This document shows, piece after piece, positions 13,231-30,200 of a DNA stretch of 64,000 bases. Position numbers and translations under genes: made by a program. The stretch lies in NCBI GenBank assembly GCA_009746045.1, contig RPFO01000826.1:1-64000 (forward strand), given 5' to 3'. The stretch comes from Mesostigma viride. Its lineage: Eukaryota > Streptophyta > Mesostigmatophyceae > Mesostigmatales > Mesostigmataceae. Within the stretch, counting starts at the first letter, position 1, and each line of letters opens with the position of its first letter. The notes beneath the pieces were generated by a model, which saw only the letters and a list, made by a program, of their open reading frames with translations, had not been told where the DNA came from and did no database searches.

Positions 13231-14914
13231 CTATCTCGTGACCGAGTGGTACTTGACTTCAAGTAGGACGCCATCATCGTACGTGCATGTCTTGTCAGCC
13301 AATGAAACCCAACCCTGCACCAAGCCATCCGTCGTCGCTGCAAACCGACTGTCGTCTTGTGAGACCGCCGTGGGGCATGATGTCATGGTAGCATCCGGGA
13401 AGCTGTCCAGAAAATCTGACTTGGCAGTTGACTCGTGCATGATGCCGTAGCACAAACGCACACGAGTAATCAGATCTTCTGTACAGCTAGCAGACTCGCG
13501 GCGCAGGTGCCGCAATGCTTCTATCACACGAGCGTGTCCGCATTTGAAACCAAAGTGGCCAGCGACATCGCTTTCAAACATACCCAAGACGGCGGCAAGC
13601 AGGCTGGCTGTCAAACGTCCGAGGCGCAACATGTCATCCTTTTCAACGTGCGCATTCAACATGCGAGGATGACGAGGGACATGACCAGCCTGGAGGTAGG
13701 GCAGGTTGGACCAATGGGCCAACGTGCGGCATTTGGGGCCCCAATACTTCTGGGGAAGGAGAAGAAGGACCTGCAAAAAATCTCTGTCAAAGTGCTCACG
13801 GCTGCGAAGATCGGTTTGGTTGCGTAGCCGCCACAATGCCAGGTAAAACTTCTCCCACGCAGCTTCGTCACCGAAGCAACGCCTCATGTTCTTTGTCACA
13901 TTCATGATGAAGAGGTGGAATATACAAAGATGATGAGTGATTCCTCGCTTTGTAATCGCCAATGCCATGGCCTGGTCTTCGTCGGTGATGGCAACCTTCG
14001 GCAAGTGCCCATGCATGCACTCAGCGAACTGGTCCCATATCCAGCCAAATGCCTGCTCGTGCTCCGACACTGTTAGGGCAACTCCATAAATGTCATTTTT
14101 CCCGTAAGGAGACACACCCGTGAAGAAGATTAGCTTCATGCCATGATTATTCGTGCCGTGGGTCGCGTCAACAGAAACCGCCTGGGAATCACAAGCCATG
14201 GCATAACGCTCCCTCATGTCCCCCGTCGCGTAGAAAAGAAGGTTGAGCCGGTTGTTGCCATCAACAGCATGCTTCCAGTAGAAACGAGGATCGGCATCTT
14301 GCTGGGCATAGCACCAGGAGACCAACTTCGACGCAGACGACAAGTTATCTTCAGGAGACCGCCGCAGGAAATTCCTGACATCGCTATCAATCCACGTGCG
14401 GTTTTCCCCAAATTCCTTATCGATCATTGTCAGGATTGTTGGCAGGTCGACCCCGCTCTTCCTGCACAACAATATCCTTGCCTTCACCTCATCAGGCAGC
14501 TTTCGAAGCATGGGGTCCAAGAGAGCAGCAATGGTCCCGGGACGTCTTAGCTCATGATTGTGGCCAGTGGGAAGGTGCCCTGGCTTTAGGCTTGTCACGG
14601 GCAATGGGTATTTTGTGACATAAAACATCCCATCCTTCCGCTTTGCAATCACAACTCGCCACTCACAATTCGTCTTCTTGGATGTTGTCTGTTTTTTGCC
14701 TTGATGATTAGCTACACCGCAACCATCGCACCAGAATTCCCGGCGCTCTGTTCTGCTCTGAGCCACGTAGCGGGCGCATAACGCGAAGGCTCCATGCTCA
14801 CCATGATCAGCCCATGATTGAATTGCGGCACGAGCGGCGACCCAGGATTCCCAAGGCCCCGTCGGCATATTCTTGGCAAGATCGCAATCCCCTCCTATGT
14901 CCCGTGGAGCGTCC
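13231..14914 (-). CDS. FAR1/MULE-type transposase (DDE core exon)
   Basis: One 561-codon open exon ending in TGA follows a GCACAG acceptor at 14915. Residues about 35-121 look like a FAR1/WRKY-GCM1-type zinc domain: FWCDGCG, then CEWRV, closing with GHNHEL. The MULE RNase-H-like domain follows, with VSVDATHGTN (D249), AITDEDQAM (D311) and CIFHLFIMN (CxxH, C330/H333). The third acidic residue is probably in the GDEAAWEKF helix. It would cut and paste the surrounding element by binding its TIRs in the nucleus. No SWIM zinc finger is visible after the catalytic domain, so the C-terminus may be short. The acceptor phase (one base completing a codon) fits the AG|GTAATG donor of the upstream exon at 16263. 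The two regions may therefore form one gene of about 1180 codons. Confidence 0.85.
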
Positions 14915-15210
14915 CTGTGCAATGAGACACAATAGCAAGTGTAGTGTGTGAACAAGACTAAGTGAGACAGCAAACAACATGGAATGAGTTCGAGCAACGT
15001 TTATCAACCTTAACCTCGGGACCCTATAAAACAACCCAATAACCGTAGCCGACCCATTAACCGTTCACCCACTGGGTTACTTGAGACGGTGAGAGGCTAA
15101 CTAACCCCTTATTTGATGCATACAACATTAAATTATATGTATATTTATACACCAAACTAATTTCATGGGGTCATGTAATCGAGAGGCGCATCAACACATG
15201 ATGCGCGCAT

Positions 15211-16090
15211 TCTTCTAACAAGCAATTACCTTGCGCACGGGGCAGTCAGTAAGGCGGCCGTTGGGGGGGGCTGAGCCCCGGCGCGGGCGCGACGCCAGCC
15301 CCGCTGTTGGGACCGGGGCAGCTCGCAAAGCCGCTGCCGCTGGTGCGGCTGCCAGGGATGCGATTGTCAGCGCCGGGCACGGATGTGCCAGGCTCGCTGC
15401 TGAGCGGGGACAGTGCGCTGCAGGCAAAGGCACGCAAACGACGCAGGTTTGGTCCACATGGGTGCCTTAGTCCGAAAGCCAAGTGCTTTACTCCATACCT
15501 AACGCCACGCATCATCACACGATGAACATAATGATGTCAGGTTGGCATGCCGCGTGGCCCAAGGGGGCTGTCTCTTCTAACAAGCAATTACCTTGCGCAC
15601 GGGACAGTCGGTAAGGCGGCCGTTGGGGGGGGCTGAGCCCAGGCGCGGGCGCGACGCCAGCCCCGCTGTTGGGACCGGGGCAGCTCGCAAAGCCGCTGCC
15701 GGTGGTGCGGCTGCCAGGGATGCGATTGTCAGCGCCGGGCACGGATGTGCCAGGCTCGCTGCTGAGCGGGGACAGTGCGCTGCAGGCAAAGGCACGCAAA
15801 CGACGCAGGTTTGGTCCACATGGGTGCCTTAGTCCGAAAGCCAAGTGCCTTACTCCATACCTAACGCCACGCATCATCACACGATGAACATAATGATGTC
15901 AGGTTGGCATGCCGCGTGGCCCAAGGGGGCTGTCTCTTCTAACAAGCAATTACCTTGCGCACGGGTCAGTCAGTAAGGCGGCCGTTGGGGGGGGCTGAGC
16001 CCAGGCGCGGGCACGACGCCAACCCCGCTGTTGGGACCGGGGCAGCTCGCAAAGCCGCCGCTGTTGAGCAGGGATGGCGCGGCGCAGGCA
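15211..16090. repeat. 362-bp tandem repeat, 2.4 copies
   Basis: Copies start at 15211, 15573 and 15935 with TCTTCTAACAAGCAATTACC. The first two are nearly identical. The third is internally deleted and ends near 16090. On the minus strand each carries a GCGCAAG|GTAATT donor-like site. If the transposase gene is joined to the upstream exons, this array lies inside that intron. Confidence 0.9.
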
Positions 16091-16262
16091 AATGACGCAG
16101 GTTTGATCCGCATAAGAGAGCTCGCAGTGCCGCAGACAGAATGATCGAGTCGCGTAACACCTTTACACTAGCACGAGGTTCAGGAGTTAGGCTCATAGTA
16201 ATGCGAAAAAAATTTGCTTGGTCAAATCCATAAAAAACCGAGCCATCACTGCCTTTCATTAC

Positions 16263-20156
<3,894 letters not shown>

Positions 20157-20336
20157 GCCGCGACGTTCTTCACGAGGATTGCAGTCGGCTAGTTGCGGCC
20201 ATGATCACCAGAGGTCGCATCGGCGAATTTGACCCAAGTCCTGCTTGCTCAAAATTTGGCGCCTTTTGCAAGCCACACTTTTACGTCGGTTGGAGTTTTA
20301 CGCCGCACCAGTGGGTAGCTGTCAAGTCGCGCCGCG

Positions 20337-20463
20337 CCCAGCCTTGCGCACTCCCAGCCTCGCGCACTCCCCAGCCTTGCGCACGCCAGCCTTGCGCACG
20401 CTGCGCCGCGCCCAGCCTTGTGCATCGTCTGAAGAAATCAGTGTCTGATGTTTACAAAAACTC
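20337..20463 (-). repeat. Right TIR of the MULE
   Basis: Perfect inverted copy of 9359-9485. The outer base is 20463, followed by the TSD. Confidence 0.95.
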
Positions 20464-20473
20464 CTTAAATTAC
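20464..20473. repeat. Right target-site duplication of the MULE
   Basis: CTTAAATTAC, identical to 9349-9358. Confidence 0.95.
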
Positions 20474-20678
20474 TGTACAGCATCAGTGTCCAACACTCCA
20501 ACCTGCTCCAACCGCTCCAGGAGACCAGGACCGATCACGGAATCGGGATTTCCCCAACGGTCGGTCACGATGATCAGTCAAGTCAGTCAGCTGATTGCCA
20601 CCAGTGAGGCAGTGACACCGGTCATGATTCTCCGGTCATACTGTACTTTTTCACTTTTTTGTATGTAGCCACTAGCCA

Positions 20679-21455
20679 CTACCGTAGTGGTTACAATATA
20701 TGTACGCGTAATTATGTACGAATCGACCTCGTACAGGCCCAAAAAAACCCTCTTCCGGGCCTCGTACACCTCAAAATTAGGTACCACCAGCGCAGCGCGG
20801 CGCAGACCTTAAAGCCTAGCTACCCGTGGCGCGGCGCCCGGAGGGAGTTTTCGCGCGCAAACTTCGTTTGATCTGCGTTGATCAGGCGGAGCCAATTTTC
20901 GGAAGAACCGTCAGGTTCGCCAGAATTGGCGAAGCTTATAAGGCCGTACACGTGAGAAAACATAGGAATAGGGGATGAAAATCCGTCAATCCATCCATAC
21001 ATACATCCATCCATACATACATCCACCGAATTTGTCCCGAATTTGCAAGCATAAGGGTGAGGTTCTTCCGAAAATTGGCTCCGCCGTAGAGTTTCAACGG
21101 GCAAGTTGCAAACACGCACGTTACTTGATATGTGGGTAGGTGCCTCGTTTCGTGGTGTGCTCCGTTGGTGTTCTCTCGTTAGGTTATGGATAGCTAGGTG
21201 GCTATGGGTGAGAAAAAGCAACGTACTCTGGACGGCTTGTGGGGTAAATTCCTGACCCCAGATGGCACTACCACGTCCCTCCTTGGCTACTATCTAATGG
21301 CTACTACCTAGTACCTACATGCAGTTCAGTCAAACTGAACTGAACTACCTACTAGGTACTCGCGCACCCTTGAATATACCCTGACATCACAACAAAAATT
21401 CCTAAAAGTATTCGTACGATAATTACGCGTACATATATTGTAACCACTACGGTAG
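20679..21455. mobile_element. Non-autonomous TIR element, 777 bp, 10-bp TSD
   Basis: Perfect 37-bp inverted ends (20679-20715 and 21419-21455) start CTACCGTAGTGGTTACAATA. The flanks CCACTAGCCA at 20669-20678 and 21456-21465 are identical, giving a 10-bp target duplication. It encodes nothing recognisable and is best read as a Mutator-type MITE from a different family than the 11.1-kb element. It lies about 300 bp upstream of the inferred hydrolase start, where it could affect the promoter. Confidence 0.88.
20885..21085. repeat. Nested 25-bp inverted repeat within the MITE
   Basis: GGCGGAGCCAATTTTCGGAA and the following GAACC (20885-20909) are repeated in inverse orientation at 21061-21085. 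No target duplication is evident, so it may be a hairpin arm or a second, older insertion. Confidence 0.75.
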
Positions 21456-21753
21456 CCACTAGCCAGACAGAGACGAGACTCACGAGGGCCGGCCGAGGTC
21501 CTGATGATCGATCATCGAGGTCCTGAAGACGACCGTCTTTATTATTCCCGACCGTCTTATTTTGTGCTCACGACAGTCACGAGTCACGAGTCAACTGAGG
21601 TTGAGACTTGAGACTCTCAGTGACGTCTGTAGCATCCGAGCAGTCAGCATTTGGCCGTGCAATTCTGCAAGCCGGGTTATGTATACCGTATTACCGTACC
21701 TAGGTAGTGGCCCGCGTTAATAGGCCTTTTATCCTGCCTGAGAGCAGTCCGCT

Positions 21754-24700
21754 ATGGAGGTCTGCAATCAGCTATGGAGGTAAAATCTCATTTTCTCAGT
21801 TCCAGGCTTAGCTACCATGCGATTACGAGTTGTATGAAAGTCGCTGGCTGACTTTTGTAAAACTCTCTGCCCTAAGCCCCGCATAATTTGCCCATATCAG
21901 CGTCAGTATATGCCTCCCGTAATTTGTAATCGTTTACCACATGCACGTTCACACCGACGGTTTGCTGGACAATTCGGAGGATCGTGGATACCTGTGACCT
22001 GCAGTCGACTGTGAAATTCCAGTTCATTACCAATGCGGAAAGGATAACAATAACAGGACCATGCTCCTTGATCAAGTTATCAATTTCGTTATCCGGCCGC
22101 CGAGGTGCGTTATCGTCGTTTCGCTGGCGTAGTAGCTGCTGACGCGGTATGAAACACTTTCGCCATTTTTGAACGTCTAGTAACACGGGCACATATCTCG
22201 TTCAAGTTTGCGCGTTTTCTCCTCCAGGGCTGAGTACGATGTGGGCACCGATCTGATTGGCCCGAGGTTCTCCATCAAAGGACGCAATTACATTCGAAAT
22301 GACATCCAGGTAAATTCTACATTGTTCGCAAATTAATGGAAAGCCCAGTGTCATGCCATTGTGTCGGTTTCCTATTTCCGAGTTTGGTTTGAACTAAATT
22401 GCCATTGGTCAGAAGCGAGCGTGGTCATGCACGGCCTCCGCCGATGCTCGCCCTGTCGATGGCTCCTTTTCGACTAGAGATGAATGCGCTGCCTGTAAAT
22501 CCCTTCTGTCGTGTGGCCGATTCATCCCTGAACCGATGCGAGACGGCGGGAATTCGTTATTGCCTCTTGCCGTGTAATTCTTTTCGTAATATCAGCTCGT
22601 GAACCAGCGGGGAGAAACCCTGGAATGTTCGCACTACAAGCCCGCCACGCCGCTCCCTGGGGAGCCTCAGCTACCCTGCGTTGTCTACTGCCACGGCAAC
22701 AGGTAGGTGAACAAGGCAGGGCAGCTGCCTTTCGTCGTCTACTGCCACGGCAATAGGTGTGTAAGCATGCCAGGACAGTGCCATGCACAATCTATTGCAC
22801 AACAACAGGTATTTATGTGCATGGCAGGAGACATTTCACAAGTTTGCAAAACTGGGGGCTCCGCAAGTTGTGAGTTTGTAAAACTGTTAGTTTCCAACTG
22901 GGGGTGTGGCATTGCATCAGCCTTGCGAGGTTGCGGCAAGCTGCTGGGAGTGGGGCAAGGGTGGGGGCAAATTTCCCTACAAACCGCAGGACTGGAGACA
23001 GCCATTCGCATGTTGTCTCAATTAACAGCATGTGCGCTGCACCTGTGGCGGCATGCCCACGGAGTCAGCCTCGCCGCTGGGCCGTGGTCACTATGCGCCG
23101 CCTGTGTCACCACTGCTACCACCACTACCATCACCACCGTAATTCACGGATAGAACGCATGTAATTGCAGGGATTTCTTGTTATCGTATCAGGAGGGCCA
23201 TTTGCGTCATACACTACTATTATCATTCAGGTCGCTGCCACGCCTGGGGTTTCTCGACCCAAGCGCCTGCCCTATGAGTGCACACTTGGGCACACAGGAC
23301 CTCCCTCATGACGCCAGGGAACATGGGCACCACAGCCATGCATGGGGGCGGTAGAGAGAGGAGGAAGGGTATTTTTTCCCAAAGCAGGTGAGGCGCAGAA
23401 GCCAGCGTCAGGCAGTGCATGCCTTGGATTCTGGGGATGTCCATGTTGTGGTTGTGCTGTGAACTATTCATGTGCCCCGTTGCATGCGCATGCCGGGCAG
23501 TGCATCACATCCCAGTTCAACCCCCCCACCCCCCACCCCGCACCCCACCCACCCAATCCCGTGTTTCCTCTCTCACTTCCCCGATACCCACCCCCCCTTT
23601 CCTCCCATGCCCTCATCCCCTCCCGCCCATCCGCCCGCCTGCCCGCCGCCCGCCGGACCGCCACGCACCTTGCTATCGCATGCCCCATGAGCCGTGCGTG
23701 ACATCTTCCCACCTTGTGCGCATGTGGCTGGGCTGTGCCATGGGCCATGGGGTTGTGCTATGGGCCATGGGCTGCCGTACGATTATAGAGATGTGCCTTA
23801 CGATGTGGGCTGCCTGCCTCCCTCCCTTGTAAACGCCTGCCGTGTGTACCCCCCCATTTTCGTGCCCTTTCCCCACAAGCGTTCCTTTTGTCTGCCTCGG
23901 TCCTTGTGCTCTTCTAATGGCTGCCCTCCTGCCCTCCTAACCACTCACCTTGCTGCCCTTGCCCCTTACACCTTTCCAATCCTGCATTGCCTGATTCGAT
24001 CCCATGTGTCCTCTCGCCTTGTGCCCCTGGCGACCCCTGGCTGTGGTTACGTCGCGCAGCGGGTGCCGCGCGGACGCGAACGAGATCGTCCACGTGCTTC
24101 TGCCGTCGAACATCACCGTCTTCTGCCTTGACTTTTCCGGGTCCGGGCACTCGACGGGCGAGTACATCACCCTGGGCGTGCGCGAGGTGGGTTGCCGGGA
24201 GGAGCCACTGCGCCAGTGCGCAGCGTGCCGGTACACTAGCATGATTGTATGCTCATTAGTGCGCAGAATGCCGGTATACGAGTTGTGTTTTTCTTGAGAA
24301 TGCCAGGGCACATGGTGAATTGCCTGTCGCGGGCGCTATGCTAGTTGTAGCGTGGCGGCCCTCCTTGTGCTCTGACACGATGCACTACCTCGAAGTACGC
24401 CAGTACCTAACGTTGGTTGTGAATCTAGATCAGCCTGGGCATGGGCAAGGTGGATGTCGAGCGGTTGGTGGGGTACTGCCAAGCTGGAATGCCTGTCGTA
24501 TGCCAGTAGACAAGCTGAGTTGCTTGTGTGTTTGCCAGTAGACAAGCTGAGTTGCTTGTGCGTTTGCCAGTAGACAAGGACGAGGGCATGTCCCTTCCAA
24601 CGGAAACACCTTTCAACCCCCCATCCCAGAAGGGGCGGCTCTCCTTTGCCATCCGCCCAAAACCTGCCAATTAAGCTAACTACGAAGAAAGTCTTGTAGT

Positions 24701-27139
24701 TACCAGCCAAATATAACAATCAAAGCCAGTCCATGCGTAGCTTGCGGACTTGCCCTACCAGGAAGCTTGGCTCGTTGCCATGGCCGCCTCTTTCGATGCT
24801 ATCTAATTCTATTGAGGCTATCTGATTCTATTGATGCTATTTAATTTGATTGATGCTATATGATTCTATTGAGGCTATCTTAAGGGGTTGGAGGCAAAGA
24901 ACACTTACCTGCATGGCCTGTTGGTGCACACGGGAAAGTAACGCTCCGGCGCTGCCCACCCTGGCCTTGCGCGTTGGCCGCACGAATGGTTGACCGCACG
25001 CAGAAAGACGACTTGATGTCCGTGGTTGACTACTTGCGGGCGGAGGAAGGCGTGTCCAAGATCGCGCTGTGGGGGCGGTCCATGGGCGCGGTGACGTGGT
25101 AAGGGGCATCTCATGAGCCTTTAGAGTCCCCTTACGAGGTGGGGGGCACGCGCCCAGCGGCGTGGGCAGGGGCACGCACGGCTACCCATCTCATTAGACT
25201 TGCGTCCCCGTAGGCAGCCGTGGTGAGCCACAGTCACCAAGTGAAGTTAGGTTTGGAGTAAGTAAAGTTGGGTGGCCATGGGTGGGGTTTGGGCGTTGCT
25301 ACCCATTTTCTGTAGGCTGCCACCCGATATCTTCACCCAGGTGAGCCCGGTATGGTTGAACCCGATAACGTGTCAAGCCCTTCATCCAGGAACCGTGTTG
25401 GCCGAGTCTTGGCTTGCTAGGGCGGCCGTCCACCATCCTGTGGGTTGCATACTAGTCTTTCGTCTACCAAGGACGGATGTTGGCCGGTCACCCTTCCAAC
25501 CATTTCGCAGGGAACCTCTTCGTATCAAACATATCACCGGGCACCCTTCCAACCATATCTTATTGGACCCCTGCGATCAGAGAATGAGGGCAACCCCCTG
25601 GCCGGCACTCATATGCGCTAAGTCTATGATGTGTGCAGCGGCACAGTATTGCTTTCGTGACATGCCAGCAAGAGCCGACAGGCAACTGTGGATTTTTTTC
25701 TCGGAATCCATCTTCCAGAGGATCGACATCGGTTTACCTAGGCCCCCTCATGAGTGCCTGCTCTATTTTTCATCCTTGTTTCATGCTGGCATCGAGCTCG
25801 CATGATAATTCTTTTTGTGTTATCTCCTGATGGCTCCCATTTGGATTGTGGCTCGCATGGCTCGCATTCAAGTTATGTTCCTAATTAATTAATTAATGGC
25901 TCGCACTCAAGTTTGATATCGGTGACCCTCGCTCACCCCATTTCGTTTGCATCAGCTGCCCGCTCGTGACTCATCCCATGCACGCCCATCGCCGTACCCA
26001 TGGCGAAGCGCCTCTTGTCCAGGCAAACTGTTTAGGGTTTAGGGTTTAGGGCTTAGGGTTTAGGGTTTAGGGTTTAGGGTTTAGGGTTTAGGGTTTAGGG
26101 TTTAGGGTTTAGGGTTTAGGGTTTAGGGTTTAGGGTTTAGGGTTTAGGGTTTAGGGTTTAGGGTTTAGGGTTTAGGGTTTAGGGTTTAGGGTTTAGGGTT
26201 TAGGGTTTAGGGTTTAGGGTTTAGGGTTTAGGGTTTAGGGTTTAGGGTTTAGGGTTTAGGGTTTAGGGTTTAGGGTTTAGGGTTTAGGGTTTAGGGTTTA
26301 GGGTTTAGGGTTTAGTGTCATGTTTCATGTTTATGTGTCATGTTTCATGTTTATGTGTCATGTTTCATGTTTGTGTGTCATGTTTCATGTTTATGTGTCA
26401 TGTTTCATGTTTATGTGTCATGTTTCATGTTTATGTGTCATGTTTCATGTTTGTGTGTCATGTTTCATGTTTATGTGTCATGTTTCCTGTTTATGTGTCA
26501 TGTTTCATGTTTATGTGTCATGTTTCATGTTTATGTGTCACGTTTCATGTTTCTGTGTCATGTTTCATGTTTATGTGTCATGTTTCATGTTTATGTGTCA
26601 TGTTTCATGTTTGTGTGTCATGTTTCATGTTTATGTGTCATGCTCATGCCTACGTCGCTCTGCCCCACGTCCAACGTGCACGTCGCTCTGCCCCTCGCCT
26701 GCCCAAACTCGCTCTAACCCTTGCCGCACTGCCCCGTTCCCAACAACTTTTTTGTTGGGAACCACCCCTTCTCACACTACCGCTTGCCCCACAAACACAA
26801 ACCACCCCTTCTCACACTACCGCTTGCCCTCAAACGCAAACCACCCCTTCTCACACTAGCGCTTGCGCCACAAATGCAAACCACCCCTTCCCGCACTGCC
26901 CACTTGTCCCGCACTTGGCCATGCTCCCCCCGTTGGCCCAGCCTGCGGTACGGCGTGGCGGATCCCAGCATCGCGGGGCTGGTTCTGGACAGCCCGTTCT
27001 GCCGCCTGACCGACCTGATGCTGGAGCTGACCGACACGTACGGCGTGCGCGTGCCCCGCAGCATGGTGCGCTTGTGTGTGCTGGCGTCCGCCGTCTCTCC
27101 CCTCTTGGATGCTTTAGCACAGCGTGGTGCGGTGCTATG

Positions 27140-27235
<96 letters not shown>

Positions 27236-30200
27236 GCGGTGCCGGTGCTGGCATGCGCCCTTATCGTTTCTATGGTGCCATGTCTCTCTGCCTTTGCTCA
27301 TTTGCCTTCACTCTATCATGGAAATGTGAGGAGAGGTTCCTGGTGCAGCTCAGACTGGTGGTCAGCCTATCATATCTCATACCTTCATTGCCTTAACCAT
27401 CATATCTTGTATCTTCTTTGCCACAACCATCATATCTCATATCTTCTTTGCCATAACCATCATATCTTATATCTTCTTTGCCACAACCATCATATCTCAT
27501 ATCTTCTTTGCCATAACCATCATATCTTGTATCTTCTTTGCCACAACCATCATATCTCATATCTTCTTTGCCATAACCATCATATCTTATATCTTCTTTG
27601 CCACAACCATCATATCTCATATCTTCTTTGCCATAACCATCATATCTTATATCTTCTTTGCCATGACCATCATATCTCATATCTTCTTTGCCATAACCAT
27701 CATATCTTGTATCTTCTTTGCCACAACCATCATATCTCATATCTTCTTTGCCATAACCATCATATCTTATATCTTCTTTGCCACAACCATCATATCTCAT
27801 ATCTTCTTTGCCATAACCATCATATCTTATATCTTCTTTGCCATGACCATCATATCTCATATCTTCTTTGCCATAACCATCATATCTCATATCTTCTTTG
27901 CCCTAACCATCATATCTTATATCTTCTTTGCCATGACCATCATATCTTATATCTTCTTTGCCACAACCATCATATCTTATATCTTCTTTGCCATGACCAT
28001 CATATCTCATATCTTCTTTGCCATGACCATCATATCTTATATCTTCTTTGCCATGACCATCATATCTCATATCTTCTTTGCCACAACCATCATATCTCAT
28101 ATCTTCTTTGCCTTAACCATCATATCTCATATCTTCTTTGCCAAAACCATCATATCTCATATCTTCTTTGCCTTGACCATCATATCTTATATCTTCTTTG
28201 CCATGACCACCATATCTCATATCTTCTTTGCCATAACCATCATATCTCATATCTTCTTTGCCATGACCATCATATCTCATATCTTCTTTGCCATGACCAT
28301 CATATCTCATATCTTCTTTGCCATGACCATCATATCTCATATCTTCTTTGCCATGACCATCATATCTCATATCTTCTTTGCCATGACCATCATATCTTAT
28401 ATATTCTTTGGCTTAACCATCATATCTCACATCTTCTTCGCCTTAACCATCATATCTCATATCTTGTTTGCCACAACCATCATATCTTATATCTTCTTTT
28501 CTTCATTTCTTTTCTTATAACCTATCGGAACCTGTTGACTAATCAAGTACTCCTTGTTATTGTTATGACGTTACATCCCTCTGTCCGGGCGCCAATCCTT
28601 CACGCTGGCAGTCCTGACTAGTAGAGCTACTATGCCTTGATAGGCCATGTTATTGTACCCAACCTGGGTAACATTAGCTTGGGCTCTTGATTCTTGCAGG
28701 GTACCTGGATCAGGTCATGCTCGCGGTCACCCTCCCTTGATCGATAGATTTAGTCTCGTTAGGTTGGGCTCTCTTAGCTTGTAGCATGGTAACCACTCTT
28801 GGGTAACCACGGCAACTTTTGGTAAGTAAGGTTGGGTACGTAGAGTCCTGCACTTGATCTCACCCAGCTCGACCTTGCCAGCGGCTCGGAACCAGCCAGC
28901 TAACTAATCGCTCTGCTCTTCTTTTTGTAACACCCAGCATGCCAGAGCCCAGCCGAAGCTATTCGCATTGAGAAAATCAACTAGTCACCCCTTGTCAACT
29001 AACAAGTCACCCCTATTCTATAATCATAAAACCCTAATCACCCCTTGTCAACTAACAAGTCACCCCTATTCTATAATCATAAAACCCTAATCACCCCTTG
29101 TCAACGAACAAGTCACCCCTATTCTATAATCATAAAACCCTAATCACCCCTTGTCAACGAACAAGTCACCCCTATTCTATAATCATAAAACCCTAATCAC
29201 CCCTTGTCAACGAACAAGTCACCCCTATTCTATTATCATGGATCCGTGCATCCCAGCGGCCAGCTTGAGCTGGTGGTCAGCCTACCTTGAAGAAAACAAT
29301 CAGCTAACTAATTACAATACTATCCTGTTGTGTTGAATGCCTCTTGCTCGCGCCCAGCTCAAGCGAAACGTTTTAGTAAGTGAACTAACTAACCAGTTAC
29401 CCCTATTCTATCATGGTAAATCCCTGCCTCCCATTATTAAGCTGGTGGTCAACCTATCTTAATGTAACCATTCAGCTAAGTATTCCTCTCTAGCCTATCG
29501 TTTCTAGCCTAACTAATCTTCTCTGGCCTATCTTGTTGTAACCAATCGCCAACCAGTCGTCTCTAGCCTATCTTCTCTAACCTAACTAATCTTCTCTAGC
29601 CTATCATTGATGTAACCTATTAGCTTAACATTTCTTCTCTTCTACCCTGGTAACACCCTGCGTCCCTGCGCCCAGCTCAAGCTCGCGGTCAGCTACCTGC
29701 GCCGTCAGATCCTCAAACGTGCTGAGTTTGACATCTACGACCTGGACCAGGCCGAGGTGGCCAAGAGGTGCTTTATCCCCGCGCTCTTTGGCCACGCGAC
29801 CGAAGACAACTTCATCGACATGCACCACTCAGAGGACATCCGCGACGCGTATGGGGTGGGTGGCTTGGTAGCTGAGGATCAGTTATGTTCTGCTATTAAT
29901 TAAATAGTAGTATGACATATCATATCATCCATATGTTATGGCCTCTTATGTCCCATAGGACAACTATCGGCAACCGCAACACTCCAGAGATTAGAGGATC
30001 AAGTCAGATGGTAGGAATGCCCACGGAGTGGGTTTCTCATTAACTGCAGACCACATGCTATTTCACCTCTTGCTGATGCGGTAGGTCCCCCCTGGGGATG
30101 ATTGGTACCTTTCGACTACACGTCTAATTAAAATCCAACTTTCAAGCGAATAGGACAAGTTTTTCAACGTCCATGCATACTACACGGACACTGCCTGTAT

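Noticed and set aside
26031-26315. Chromosome end (telomere)
   Set aside because: Hydrolase exons 5 and 6 flank the tract in the same gene and in phase, so it is interstitial.
26315-28621. 768-codon plus-strand open frame
   Set aside because: It runs through a 20-bp satellite, a hydrolase exon in the wrong frame, a CT run and a 30-bp satellite. It is open only by repeat composition.
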